64,000 nucleotides of DNA. It comes from Streptomyces sp. NBC_01198. Its GTDB lineage: Bacteria > Actinomycetota > Actinomycetes > Streptomycetales > Streptomycetaceae. The notes beneath the pieces are model-generated. The model had not been told where the DNA came from. It did not search any database and worked only from the letters and a program-made list of their open reading frames with translations. How positions within the stretch are numbered: position 1 is the stretch's first letter; each line of letters begins with the position of its first letter. The translations under genes were made by a program, and so were the position numbers. Below, one piece after another: positions 30,093 through 41,170 of this stretch. The stretch lies in NCBI RefSeq assembly GCF_036010485.1, contig NZ_CP108568.1, positions 6,162,501 through 6,226,500 on the forward strand, in the 5' to 3' direction.

Positions 30093-31978
30093 TGGCGATG
30101 ACCGACCTCTCCACGAACGCCGCGTCCATGACCACCGCCGCCCCCGGCGCCCGCAGGACCGAGCAGTACCTCCCGCTGTCGCTGCCCGTCGCCAAACTGG
30201 TGACCCTGGTCGGCGCGGTCGCCACGACCGCCTCGACGTTCATGTCCTGGACCTACACCACCGACTTCCCCGGTGACCTCACCGTCAGCGGGTACCCCGG
30301 CGGCCTCCAGGTCATGACGCTGATCGGCGCCATCATCACCGGTGTCGTCGCCCTCGGCGCCTTCAAGCTCAAGGGCCTGGCCTGGCTCAACCCCAGCCGC
30401 TCGTACAACTCGGTGCTGCTGCTGGCCCTCGGCACGCTCGCCACCACCTGGTACACGGTGATCGACATCGCCGCCAAGCTCGGCGGCCTGGCCAACCTCG
30501 ACCCCGGCGCCTTCGTCGCCGCCGTCGGCAGCCTGGTGCTCTTCGCCGGCGCCCTCGCGCTGCCGATCGACCGCCACCCGCGCGAGGAGGAGGACGCCGA
30601 ATACATCGAACTCGGCGCCCTCGGCAGCTCCGACCTGGCCGTCGGCGCCTACCGCCGGCTGCGCGAACTGCGTTTCAACCACGGCGACCTCAAAGTCTCC
30701 GACCCGCGCGCGCTCAACGTCTGGCTGCAGCGGCTGGCCGTCGTCGCGGTCTACGCCGCCGGCCTGAAGGTCCTCACCTTCGGCCTGGCGACCAGCTACA
30801 GCGACATCTTCATCGGCTACCTCATCGTGGTCGCCTTCACCTTCTGGGGCCTGGGCGCCAGCGGCCTGCTGCGGCAGTTCCAGCAGATCACCCGGGAGAA
30901 CCGGGTCTTCTCCTCCAGCGTCGGCATCGTGGCCGCCATCGCCTACCCCTTCGCCCAGAACAACGAGCACTGGGCCAACCTCGGGGTCAGCGTGCTGATC
31001 GTCGGCACCGTCGCGCTCGGCCTGAACATCGTCGTCGGCCTCACCGGCCTGCTCGACCTCGGCTACGTCGCCTTCCTCGGCGTCGGCGCCTACACCGCGG
31101 CACTGGTCTCCGGCTCGCAGTACTCCATCTGGTCCGGCGTGCAGTTCCCCTTCTGGGCCGCCGCCCTCACCGGCGCCGCCGCCGCCCTGGTCTTCGGCAT
31201 CCTCATCGGCGCCCCGACCCTGCGGCTGCGCGGCGACTACCTGGCGATCGTCACCCTCGGCTTCGGAGAGATCTTCCGCATCGTCGTGAAGAACCTCGAC
31301 GGCGTCAGCGGCCCGGAGGTCACCAACGGCCCCAACGGCATCGCGCAGATCCCCGACCTGTCGATCTTCGGGTACAACCTCGGCGACACGCACGAGATCG
31401 GCTCGTACACCCTGGGCCGGTTCGCCAACTACTACCTGCTCATGCTGGTCATCACCGTGATCGTGGTGCTGGTCTTCACCCGGGCCTCCGACTCCCGGAT
31501 CGGCCGCTCCTGGATCGCCATCCGGGAGGACGAGACCGCCGCCACCGCCATGGGCATCAACGGCTTCCGGGTCAAGCTGGTCGCCTTCGCGCTGGGCGCC
31601 TCGCTGGCCGGCCTGGCCGGCACCGTCAGCGCGCACGTCACCAACAGCGTGGTGCCCGACCCGTACGTCTTCTCCGGCTCCGTACCGCCCAACTCCGCCT
31701 TCCTGCTCGCCGCCGTCGTCCTCGGCGGCATGGGTACGGTCAGCGGCCCGATCCTCGGTGCGGCGCTGCTCTACGTCATCCCGGAGAAGCTCGACTTCCT
31801 CGCCAGGTACGAACTCTTCGCCTTCGGCATCGCGCTCGTCCTGATCATGCGCTTCCGGCCCGAGGGCATCATCGCCAACCGGCGGCGGCAGCTGGAATTC
31901 CACGAGGACGAAGCCACCACGCCGGGCAAACGCACCCTGGGCGACGACACCGTCCCGGCCGGCACGGCAGGGGCGTGA
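30092..31978 (+). CDS. livM: Branched-chain amino-acid ABC transporter permease LivM, long form
   Basis: The 628-residue permease is much longer than the usual 320-430. The extra N-terminal 290 or so residues hold about four to six hydrophobic segments and a charged cytosolic loop (around residues 155-210). The LivM core then begins at LGLNIVVGLTGLLDLGYVAF and includes RLRGDYLAIVTLGFGEI and the ATPase-contacting loop SRIGRSWIAIREDETAA. Start candidates are GTG 30089, ATG 30092 and ATG 30098; the TGATG overlap with livH favours 30092. Confidence 0.92.
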   Translation: MAMTDLSTNAASMTTAAPGARRTEQYLPLSLPVAKLVTLVGAVATTASTFMSWTYTTDFPGDLTVSGYPGGLQVMTLIGAIITGVVALGAFKLKGLAWLNPSRSYNSVLLLALGTLATTWYTVIDIAAKLGGLANLDPGAFVAAVGSLVLFAGALALPIDRHPREEEDAEYIELGALGSSDLAVGAYRRLRELRFNHGDLKVSDPRALNVWLQRLAVVAVYAAGLKVLTFGLATSYSDIFIGYLIVVAFTFWGLGASGLLRQFQQITRENRVFSSSVGIVAAIAYPFAQNNEHWANLGVSVLIVGTVALGLNIVVGLTGLLDLGYVAFLGVGAYTAALVSGSQYSIWSGVQFPFWAAALTGAAAALVFGILIGAPTLRLRGDYLAIVTLGFGEIFRIVVKNLDGVSGPEVTNGPNGIAQIPDLSIFGYNLGDTHEIGSYTLGRFANYYLLMLVITVIVVLVFTRASDSRIGRSWIAIREDETAATAMGINGFRVKLVAFALGASLAGLAGTVSAHVTNSVVPDPYVFSGSVPPNSAFLLAAVVLGGMGTVSGPILGAALLYVIPEKLDFLARYELFAFGIALVLIMRFRPEGIIANRRRQLEFHEDEATTPGKRTLGDDTVPAGTAGA

Positions 31979-31986
31979 GGAACACC

Positions 31987-32850
31987 ATGACCACCACCAT
32001 CCCGCAGCAGCCCACCCCGGAGCAGGCCCCCGACGGGACCCCGCTGCTCCAGGCCAGCGGCGTCGTCATGCGCTTCGGCGGCCTCACCGCCGTCCGGGAC
32101 GTCGACCTCACCGTCAACACCGGCGAGATCGTCGGCCTGATCGGCCCCAACGGCGCAGGCAAGACCACCTTCTTCAACTGCCTCACCGGGCTGTACGTCC
32201 CCACCGAAGGCACCGTCAGCTACCGCGGCACCGTACTGCCGCCCAAGCCGCACCTGGTCACCAAGGCCGGTATCGCCCGCACCTTCCAGAACATCCGGCT
32301 GTTCGCCAACATGACCGTGCTGGAGAACGTCCTGGTCGGCCGGCACACCCGCACCCGCGAAGGCCTGCTGTCCGCGCTCATCCGCGGCCCCGGCTACCAC
32401 CGGGCGGAGGCCCGCTCCCGAGCCAGGGCCATGGAACTGCTGGAGTTCACCGGCCTGGCCGCCAAGGCCGAGCACCTGGCCCGCAACCTGCCCTACGGCG
32501 AGCAGCGCAAGCTGGAGATCGCCCGCGCCCTGGCCAGCGAGCCGGGGCTGCTGCTGCTCGACGAGCCCACCGCCGGCATGAACCCGCAGGAGACCAGGGC
32601 CACCGAGGAACTCGTCTTCTCCGTACGCGACCAGGGCGTCGCCGTCCTCGTCATCGAGCACGACATGCGGTTCATCTTCAACCTGTGCGACCGGGTCGCC
32701 GTCCTCGTCCAGGGCGAGAAGCTGGTCGAGGGCACCTCCGAGGTCGTACAGCAGGACGAACGGGTCATCGCCGCCTACCTCGGCGAGCCCTTCGAAGGCG
32801 CGGCCGAGGACGGGCCGCAGACGACCGGCGAGCAGGAGAACGACCGATGA
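31987..32850 (+). CDS. livG: Branched-chain amino-acid ABC transporter ATP-binding protein LivG
   Basis: The 287-residue ATPase has Walker A GPNGAGKTT, the LivG-type ARTFQNIRLFANMTV Q-loop, the signature LPYGEQRKLEIARAL, Walker B LLLLDEPTAGMNP and the H-loop VIEHDM. The ATG is chosen because GAGG lies 6 nt upstream; a GTG at 31975 overlaps the livM stop. It forms a heterodimer with LivF. Confidence 0.95.
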   Translation: MTTTIPQQPTPEQAPDGTPLLQASGVVMRFGGLTAVRDVDLTVNTGEIVGLIGPNGAGKTTFFNCLTGLYVPTEGTVSYRGTVLPPKPHLVTKAGIARTFQNIRLFANMTVLENVLVGRHTRTREGLLSALIRGPGYHRAEARSRARAMELLEFTGLAAKAEHLARNLPYGEQRKLEIARALASEPGLLLLDEPTAGMNPQETRATEELVFSVRDQGVAVLVIEHDMRFIFNLCDRVAVLVQGEKLVEGTSEVVQQDERVIAAYLGEPFEGAAEDGPQTTGEQENDR

Positions 32851-33563
32851 CCGCACTGCTCGAAGTGGAGAACCTGCGCGTCGCGTACGGCAAGATCGAA
32901 GCCGTCAAGGGCATCTCCTTCGCCGTCGAGGCCGGCCAGGTGGTCACCCTGATCGGCACCAACGGCGCCGGCAAGACCACCACGCTGCGCACCCTCAGCG
33001 GTCTGCTCAAGCCCACCGGCGGCCGGGTCGTCTTCGACGGCAAATACCTCACCCGGGTCCCGCCGCACAAGATCGTCGCCCTCGGCCTGGCCCACTCGCC
33101 CGAGGGCCGGCACATCTTCCCCCGGCTCACCATCGAGCAGAACCTGCAGCTCGGCGCCTACCTGCGCAAGGACGCCGCCGGCATCACCCAGGACATCGAC
33201 CGCGCCTACGAGCTCTTCCCCATCCTCGGCGAACGCCGGCGGCAGGCGGCCGGCACGCTGTCCGGTGGCGAGCAGCAGATGCTCGCCATGGGCCGCGCCC
33301 TGATGTGCCGGCCGAAACTGCTCATGCTCGACGAACCCTCGATGGGCCTCTCGCCGATCATGATGCAGAAGATCATGGCCACCATCGTCGAGCTCAGGTC
33401 CCAGGGCACCACCATCCTGCTCGTCGAGCAGAACGCCCAGGCCGCGCTGTCGCTGGCCGACCAGGCCCACGTGATGGAGGTCGGCTCCATCAAGATCTCC
33501 GGCACCGGCCAGGACCTGCTGCACGACGAGGGCGTCCGCAAGACCTACCTCGGCGAGGACTGA
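32847..33563 (+). CDS. livF: Branched-chain amino-acid ABC transporter ATP-binding protein LivF
   Basis: The 238-residue ATPase shows Walker A GTNGAGKTTTLRTLSG, SPEGRHIFPRLT, signature TLSGGEQQMLAMGRAL, Walker B LLMLDEPSMGLSP and the H-loop position VEQN (Gln-Asn instead of His, usual for LivF). Its ATG overlaps the livG stop by 4 nt. It is the last gene of the operon, before a long hairpin. Confidence 0.95.
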   Translation: MTALLEVENLRVAYGKIEAVKGISFAVEAGQVVTLIGTNGAGKTTTLRTLSGLLKPTGGRVVFDGKYLTRVPPHKIVALGLAHSPEGRHIFPRLTIEQNLQLGAYLRKDAAGITQDIDRAYELFPILGERRRQAAGTLSGGEQQMLAMGRALMCRPKLLMLDEPSMGLSPIMMQKIMATIVELRSQGTTILLVEQNAQAALSLADQAHVMEVGSIKISGTGQDLLHDEGVRKTYLGED

Positions 33564-33575
33564 CCGCCCGCCCAC

Positions 33576-33617
33576 GCGTGAGGGGCCGCACCCGGCACCG
33601 GGTGCGGCCCCTCACGC
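33576..33617. terminator. Bidirectional hairpin between livF and pdtaR
   Basis: A perfect 20-bp stem starts GCGTGAGGGGCCGCACCCGG at 33576 and closes at 33617 with only CA between the arms. It serves both convergent genes. Confidence 0.88.
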
Positions 33618-33629
33618 ATGTCTGGACGG

Positions 33630-34313
33630 CTACTTGTCGGTGACCTCTTCGATCACGGCCTGCGCCACCGCCTGCATCGACATCCGCCGGTCCATCGACG
33701 TCTTCTGGATCCACCGGAAAGCCGCCGGCTCGCTCAGCCCGTACTTCGTCTGCAGCACGCTCTTGGCCCGGTCCACCAGCTTGCGGGTCTCCAGCCGCAG
33801 CGACAGATCCGCGATCTCCCCCTCCAGCGCCCGCAACTCCTGGAACCGGCTGACCGCCATCTCGATCGCCGGCACCAGGTCGCTCTTGCTGAACGGCTTC
33901 ACCAGATACGCCATCGCCCCGGCGTCCCTGGCCCGCTCCACCAGTTCCCGCTGTGAGAACGCGGTCAGCATCAGCACCGGCGCCAGCTTCTCGCCCGCGA
34001 TGCGCTCGGCCGCCGAGATCCCGTCGAGCACCGGCATCTTCACGTCCAGGATCACCAGGTCGGGCCGGTGCTCCTCGGCGAGCTTGACCGCTGTCTCCCC
34101 GTCCCCGGCCTCACCGACGACGGAGTACCCCTCCTCCTCCAGCATCTCCTTCAGATCCAGCCGGATCAGCGCCTCGTCCTCGGCGATGACCACCCGCGTG
34201 GTCAGCGGAGGTACGTGCGACTGCTCGGACTGCTCTGCCGGCCCTGACTGCCCGGCGGACTGCTCATCGGGCTGCTTCTCGGACCGAGCGGCGGACTCGT
34301 CGGGGGCGCTCAC
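33630..34313 (-). CDS. pdtaR: ANTAR-domain response regulator
   Basis: The 227-residue protein has a Gln/Ser/Glu-rich N-terminal extension (residues 1-38), a receiver domain with acidic pocket AEDEA, phospho-acceptor D90 (LVILDVKMP) and conserved K139 (YLVKPF), and a C-terminal ANTAR RNA-binding helix bundle around residues 160-222. ANTAR proteins bind paired hexaloop hairpins in nascent RNA and prevent termination. The GTG start has GAGGAG upstream. The cognate kinase PdtaS is not in the window. The symbol is by similarity to mycobacterial PdtaR. Confidence 0.9.
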   Translation of the reverse strand: MSAPDESAARSEKQPDEQSAGQSGPAEQSEQSHVPPLTTRVVIAEDEALIRLDLKEMLEEEGYSVVGEAGDGETAVKLAEEHRPDLVILDVKMPVLDGISAAERIAGEKLAPVLMLTAFSQRELVERARDAGAMAYLVKPFSKSDLVPAIEMAVSRFQELRALEGEIADLSLRLETRKLVDRAKSVLQTKYGLSEPAAFRWIQKTSMDRRMSMQAVAQAVIEEVTDK

Positions 34314-34412
34314 GGTGCTCCTCGTGCTGCGGCGGGGTATTGCCTCACGAGCCTACCCAGGTCCGGTAGAGTTTGAGTACCGGAACGGTAGGCTATCCTC
34401 TGTTTCGAAGGA

Positions 34413-34487
34413 GCCCCGGTACTCCAATTGGTTAGAGAGGCGGCTCTCAAACAGCCGACAGTGTGGGTTCGAGTCCCACCCGGGGTA
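34413..34487 (+). tRNA. tRNA-Leu(CAA)-like, class I shape
   Basis: The cloverleaf reads as follows: acceptor GCCCCGG (34413-34419) with CCGGGGT (34480-34486); a weak 3-bp D stem CTC/GAG with GG in the loop; anticodon stem CGGCT/AGCCG with loop CTCAAAC and anticodon CAA at 34448-34450; a 5-nt variable loop ACAGT; T arm GTGGG-TTCGAGT-CCCAC; discriminator A34487. CCA is not encoded. CAA reads the UUG Leu codon, but leucine tRNAs normally have a long variable arm, and the first acceptor pair is G-U. It may be an unusual isoacceptor, a mis-read anticodon or a decaying gene. TAGAGT at 34367-34372 and TTGAGT/TATCCT at 34373-34399 are possible promoter parts. Confidence 0.7.
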
Positions 34488-34595
34488 CTTCGCCTTCAAA
34501 TCCAAGGTAGAGGCATCTTTAGCAAGATCGCTGAACAGAGTGAACCTCTGTTCGGCCGCCCCCGCCGCCTGGTGCGATCGCGCATTCTCGATCGT

Positions 34596-35344
34596 ATGTA
34601 CGACCTCCAGGCGCGCCGCCGGGCGCTCGCCCTCCTTGCCGAAGGCCACTCGCTCAACGCCACCAGCCGCGCGACCGGCATATCCCGTGCGGCCATCCGC
34701 GACTCGGCCACGCGCGGCCCCGAGTCGTCACGTGCCGGCCGGCCACCGCTGCGCACCGACGGCCCCGCCTACCCGTATCTGCTCGGCCTCTATCTGGGCG
34801 ACGGCTGCCTCAGTAGGGGCCACCGCGGTGTCTACGCCTTACGCATCGCCTGCGCCGACTCCTGGCCCGGCCTCATCAACGCCTGTGAGCGCGCCATCCG
34901 TGCCGTCCGCCCCGGTGGTGCCGTCTGCCGCGTGCAGCAGCAGGGCTGTGTCCAGGTCACGGCCTGCAGCAAGCAGTGGCCCACGGTCTTCCGCAGCACG
35001 GCCCGGGCCGCAAGCACGAGCGCCGCATCGCGCTGGAGCCGTGGCAGCAGCGGACCGTCGACGCGTATCCGTGGGAGTTCATCCGGGGGCTCGTGCACTC
35101 CGACGGCTGCCGGATCACCAACTGGACGATCCGGCCGGTCGCCGGTGAGCTGCGGCGCTACGAATACCCGCGGTATTTCTTCACCAACAAGTCCCAGGAC
35201 ATCCTGACCCTCTTCTCCACCACCCTCGACCGCGTCGGCGTCGAGTGGAAGGTCACCCGCCGCGGCGGGCAGCCGTACAACATATCCGTCGCCCGGCGGA
35301 CGTCGGTGGCGCTCATGGACCTGCACATCGGCCCGAAGCACTGA
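34596..35344 (+). pseudogene. Frameshifted HTH plus LAGLIDADG endonuclease-like gene
   Basis: The first frame (from ATG 34596) encodes a helix-turn-helix (LALLAEGHSLNATSRATGIS) and a first LAGLIDADG helix YLLGLYLGDG. After WPTVF near 34990 the frame is lost, and the homologous continuation PQHGPGRKH is found one frame back, running to 35344 with a second helix FIRGLVHSDG. One missing C in the TTCC run at 34989-34992 explains this. The family is common in Streptomyces as intact proteins of about 250 residues, annotated as HTH regulators. The first half carries a TTA leucine codon (34839-34841), rare in Streptomyces. It lies 108 nt downstream of the tRNA. Confidence 0.8.
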
Positions 35345-35349
35345 CCGGG

Positions 35350-35823
35350 TCAGGCGGTCGCCGCCGGGGCGGCGGGGCGGAGCATGCAGGTGAGGCGGGC
35401 GGTGCAGACGCGCTTGCCGGAGGCGTCGTCCATGATCACGACCTCGTAGGTGGCCGAGGAGCGGCCGCGGTGCACCGGGCTCGCGGTGCCGGTCACCAGG
35501 CCGGAGCTCATGCCGCGGTGGTGGGTGGCGTTGAGGTCGACGCCGACCGCGATCTTGCTGGGGCCGCCGTGCAGCATCGCGCCGACCGAGCCCAGGGTCT
35601 CGGCCAGGACGGCCGAGGCGCCGCCGTGCAGCAGGCCGTACGGCTGGGTGTTGCCCTCGACGGGCATCGTGCCGACCACCTTGTCCGGCGAGGCCTCCAG
35701 GATGCGGATGCCCATCCGCTCACCGAGGTGCCCGGCGGAGAAGAGCGCCTGCAGGTCGATGCCGAGCCCGGCGTACTGCTCCAGGATCTCCTGCGGGAAC
35801 TGGGTGACGGTCTGCTCGCCCAT
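35350..35823 (-). CDS. PaaI-type hotdog-fold thioesterase
   Basis: The 157-residue protein has the PaaI/YdiI signature LLHGGASAVLAETLGS and the partner strand VGVDLNATHHRG, which in this family form the acyl-CoA thioesterase active site (Glu/Asp in the central helix and an oxyanion glycine pair). A hotdog protein of this size acts as a cytosolic dimer or tetramer. The substrate cannot be read from sequence; phenylacetyl-CoA and menaquinone-related DHNA-CoA are known for relatives. It is convergent with the broken LAGLIDADG gene with only 5 nt between. Confidence 0.88.
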   Translation of the reverse strand: MGEQTVTQFPQEILEQYAGLGIDLQALFSAGHLGERMGIRILEASPDKVVGTMPVEGNTQPYGLLHGGASAVLAETLGSVGAMLHGGPSKIAVGVDLNATHHRGMSSGLVTGTASPVHRGRSSATYEVVIMDDASGKRVCTARLTCMLRPAAPAATA

Positions 35824-35874
35824 GCGGTCGGCTCCGATCGGCCTCGGGTGCTGCGGTGTTCGGTGTACCGGACA

Positions 35875-35896
35875 GCTTTCTACCCGGCTTTCTACC
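35875..35896. repeat. Tandem 10-bp direct repeat upstream of thioesterase gene
   Basis: GCTTTCTACC occurs at 35875-35884 and 35887-35896, a 12-bp period. On the minus strand it reads GGTAGAAAGC twice, about 55 nt upstream of the thioesterase start, so it may be a regulator site or promoter duplication. Confidence 0.5.
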
Positions 35897-35908
35897 GCAC
35901 CGACCGGA

Positions 35909-38200
<2,292 letters not shown>

Positions 38201-38206
38201 GGCCCA

Positions 38207-38212
38207 ACTCTA
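38207..38212 (-). promoter_or_regulatory. -10 element TAGAGT upstream of the FdhF/YdeP gene
   Basis: TAGAGT on the minus strand ends 6 nt before the ATG at 38200 (12 nt before the second in-frame ATG). No ribosome site is visible, consistent with a leaderless or near-leaderless mRNA. Confidence 0.45.
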
Positions 38213-38449
38213 TGCCGCCACCCCGCTGCCGGACCCCGGCTGTTTTTGCCGCCTTCCCGCCTCCGGGCCCGAACCTGCCCCGGTGTAGCCGGCGAGCCAA
38301 AGGGCGCGCCGGTGTCGAAAGGGAGAACGCGCGGAGGTCCCTGAGGAACGAAGGGATCGAGCACGATCGACCGTCGACACCGGATCAAAAGCGCCCGGAG
38401 GCGAGAAGGCGGCAGAAAGACTGTCGGTGGGGCGTGGGAGGATTCCTGT

Positions 38450-41170
38450 GTGGCAAAGAACGCATCGAAGACGACGAACGACCGCCCCCGCCTGATGCTG
38501 CTTGACGGGCACTCGCTGGCGTACCGGGCGTTCTACGCGCTGCCCGTGGAGAACTTCAGCACTGCCACGGGCCAGCCGACGAACGCGATCTACGGTTTCA
38601 CGTCCATGCTGTCGAACACGCTGCGTGACGAGGCGCCGACGCATCTGGCGGTCGCCTTCGACGTGTCGCGCAAGACGTGGCGCTTCGACGAGTATCCGGA
38701 GTACAAGGCGACCCGCTCCAAGACCCCCGACGAGTTCCGCAGCCAGGTGGAGCTCATCGGCGAGCTGCTGGACGCGATGGGGGTCAACCGCTTCGCGGTC
38801 GACGGGTACGAGGCGGACGACATCATCGCCACCCTGGCCACCCAGGCCGAGGAGCTGGGGTACGACGTGCTGATCGTGACCGGCGACCGGGATGCGTTCC
38901 AGCTGGTCAGCGACCATGTCACCGTGCTCTACCCGACCAAGGGCGTTTCGGAGCTGACCCGCTACACCCCGGCGAAGGTCGAGGAGCGGTACGGACTGAC
39001 CCCGCAGCAGTATCCGGACTTCGCGGCGCTGCGCGGCGACCCCTCGGACAACCTGCCGGGCATTCCCGGCGTGGGGGAGAAGACGGCGGCCAAGTGGATC
39101 ACCCAGTTCGGGTCGTTCGCCGAGCTGGTCGAGCGGGTCGACGAGGTGAAGGGCAAGGCGGGTGAGAATCTGCGGGCCCACCTGGACGCCGTCAAGCTCA
39201 ACCGGCGGCTGACCGAGATGGTGCGGGACGTCCAGCTGCCGCTGACCCCCGAGGGCCTGGCGCGGGTGCCGTACGACCGGCAGACGCTGGTCGGGGTGCT
39301 CGACGTGCTGGAGTTCCACAACGCGAATCTGCGGGAGCGGCTGTTCGCCGCCGATCCCGGCGCAGAGCTGGAGGAGGTGGAGGTCGCCGCGGGCGTCGCC
39401 GTCGACGGCACCGTGCTGGCCGCCGGTGACCTGCCCGGGTGGCTGGCCGCGCGCAGCGCCGGGCCGCTCGGCCTGGCCAGCGTGGACGCCTGGGGGCTGG
39501 GCGCCGGGAGTGTCACCCAGGTCGCGCTGGCGTCCGCGGAGGACGCCGCGTGGTTCGACCCGGCGCAGCTGGACGAGGCCGACGAGCAGGCCTTCGTCGG
39601 CTGGCTCGCCGACCCGCAGCGCCCCAAGGTGCTGCACAACGCGAAGAACGTCGCCCGGGTCTTCGCCGAGCACGGCTGGTCGGTGGCCGGGGTGTCGATG
39701 GACACCGCGCTGGCCGCGTATCTGATCAAGCCCGGCCGCCGCTCCTTCGCGCTCGACGTGCTGTCGGTGGAGTATCTGGGCCGCGAGCTGGCACCGGTGG
39801 ACTCCGGCAGCGGGCAGCTGGCCTTCGGCGAGGAGAGCGAGGAGGAGGACGAGGGCGCGGCCGCGGCGGGTGCGCTGATGGTCCAGGCGCGTACGGTCCT
39901 CGACCTCGGCGAGGTCTTCGGCGAGCGGCTGCCCGAGGTCGGCGCGACCGAGCTGCTGCACGACGTGGAGCTGCCGACGTCGGCGCTGCTGGCCCGGATG
40001 GAGCGCGCCGGGATCGCGGCGGACCGCGCTCATCTGGAGGGACTGGAGGAGCAGTTCGCCGCCGCGGTGCAGCATGCGGTGGGCGAGGCGCACGCCTCGG
40101 TGGGGCACGAGTTCAACCTGGGCTCGCCCAAGCAGCTCCAGGAGGTGCTGTTCGGCGAGCTGGCGCTGGCCAAGACCAAGAAGACCAAGACCGGTTACAC
40201 CACGGACGCCGACGCGCTGGCGTGGCTGGCCGCGCAGACCGACCACGAGCTGCCGGTGATCATGCTGCGGCACCGGGAGCAGGCCAAGCTGCGGGTCACG
40301 GTGGAGGGCCTGGTCAAGACGATCGCCCCGGACGGGCGGATCCACACCAGCTTCAGCCAGACCGTGGCGGCGACCGGGCGGCTGTCGTCCACCGACCCGA
40401 ATCTGCAGAACGTGCCGATCCGCACCGACGAGGGCCGGGCGATCCGGCGCGGCTTCGTCGTCGGCGAGGGGTACGAATCGCTGCTGACCGCCGACTACAG
40501 CCAGATCGAACTGCGGGTGATGGCCCATCTGTCCGAGGACGAGGGCCTGATCGCCGCGTTCACCACCGGCGAGGACCTGCACACGACGGTCGGCTCGCAG
40601 GTCTTCGCGGTCGGCAGGGACGCGGTCGACCCGGAGATGCGCCGCAAGATCAAGGCGATGTCCTACGGTCTGGCGTACGGCCTGTCGGCGTTCGGGCTCT
40701 CCCAGCAGCTGGGGATCGAGGCCGCCGAGGCGCGGGCGCTGATGGAGACGTACTTCGAGCGGTTCGGCGGGGTGCGGGACTATCTGCACCGGGTGGTGGA
40801 GGAGGCCCGCGGCACCGGTTACACGCAGACGCTGCTGGGCCGCCGCCGCTATCTGCCCGACCTCAACAGCGACAACCGGCAGCGCCGGGAGACGGCCGAG
40901 CGGATGGCGCTGAACGCCCCGATCCAGGGCTCGGCGGCCGACATCGTGAAGATCGCCATGCTGCGGGTGGACGAGGCGCTGACCGCGGAGCAGCTGAGCT
41001 CCCGGATGCTGCTCCAGGTGCACGACGAGATCGTGCTGGAAGTCGCCCCCGGCGAGCGGGAGAAGGTCGAGGAACTGGTGCGCCGCGAGATGGCCGGGGC
41101 GTATCCGCTGCGGGCGCCGCTGGACGTGTCGGTGGGCGTCGGCCCGGACTGGGAGTCGGCCGCGCACTGA
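38450..41170 (+). CDS. polA: DNA polymerase I
   Basis: The 906-residue protein starts at a GTG after GGGAGGA. The N-terminal 5' nuclease (LLDGHSLAYRAFYAL, YEADDIIATLA, TGDRDAFQLV, GDPSDNLPGIPGVGEKTA) spans about 1-300. A degenerate 3'-5' exonuclease-like domain follows; I do not see the DxE proofreading motif, as is usual in actinobacteria. The polymerase domain has motif A DYSQIELRVMAHLS, motif B RRKIKAMSYGLAYGLSAFG and motif C QVHDEIVLEV. It functions in gap filling and primer removal, and may fill gaps left by UvrABC excision. Confidence 0.97.
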   Translation: MAKNASKTTNDRPRLMLLDGHSLAYRAFYALPVENFSTATGQPTNAIYGFTSMLSNTLRDEAPTHLAVAFDVSRKTWRFDEYPEYKATRSKTPDEFRSQVELIGELLDAMGVNRFAVDGYEADDIIATLATQAEELGYDVLIVTGDRDAFQLVSDHVTVLYPTKGVSELTRYTPAKVEERYGLTPQQYPDFAALRGDPSDNLPGIPGVGEKTAAKWITQFGSFAELVERVDEVKGKAGENLRAHLDAVKLNRRLTEMVRDVQLPLTPEGLARVPYDRQTLVGVLDVLEFHNANLRERLFAADPGAELEEVEVAAGVAVDGTVLAAGDLPGWLAARSAGPLGLASVDAWGLGAGSVTQVALASAEDAAWFDPAQLDEADEQAFVGWLADPQRPKVLHNAKNVARVFAEHGWSVAGVSMDTALAAYLIKPGRRSFALDVLSVEYLGRELAPVDSGSGQLAFGEESEEEDEGAAAAGALMVQARTVLDLGEVFGERLPEVGATELLHDVELPTSALLARMERAGIAADRAHLEGLEEQFAAAVQHAVGEAHASVGHEFNLGSPKQLQEVLFGELALAKTKKTKTGYTTDADALAWLAAQTDHELPVIMLRHREQAKLRVTVEGLVKTIAPDGRIHTSFSQTVAATGRLSSTDPNLQNVPIRTDEGRAIRRGFVVGEGYESLLTADYSQIELRVMAHLSEDEGLIAAFTTGEDLHTTVGSQVFAVGRDAVDPEMRRKIKAMSYGLAYGLSAFGLSQQLGIEAAEARALMETYFERFGGVRDYLHRVVEEARGTGYTQTLLGRRRYLPDLNSDNRQRRETAERMALNAPIQGSAADIVKIAMLRVDEALTAEQLSSRMLLQVHDEIVLEVAPGEREKVEELVRREMAGAYPLRAPLDVSVGVGPDWESAAH

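Noticed and set aside
34413..35344. Integrative element inserted at the tRNA
   Set aside because: No integrase, no excisionase and no duplicate of the tRNA 3' end were found downstream.
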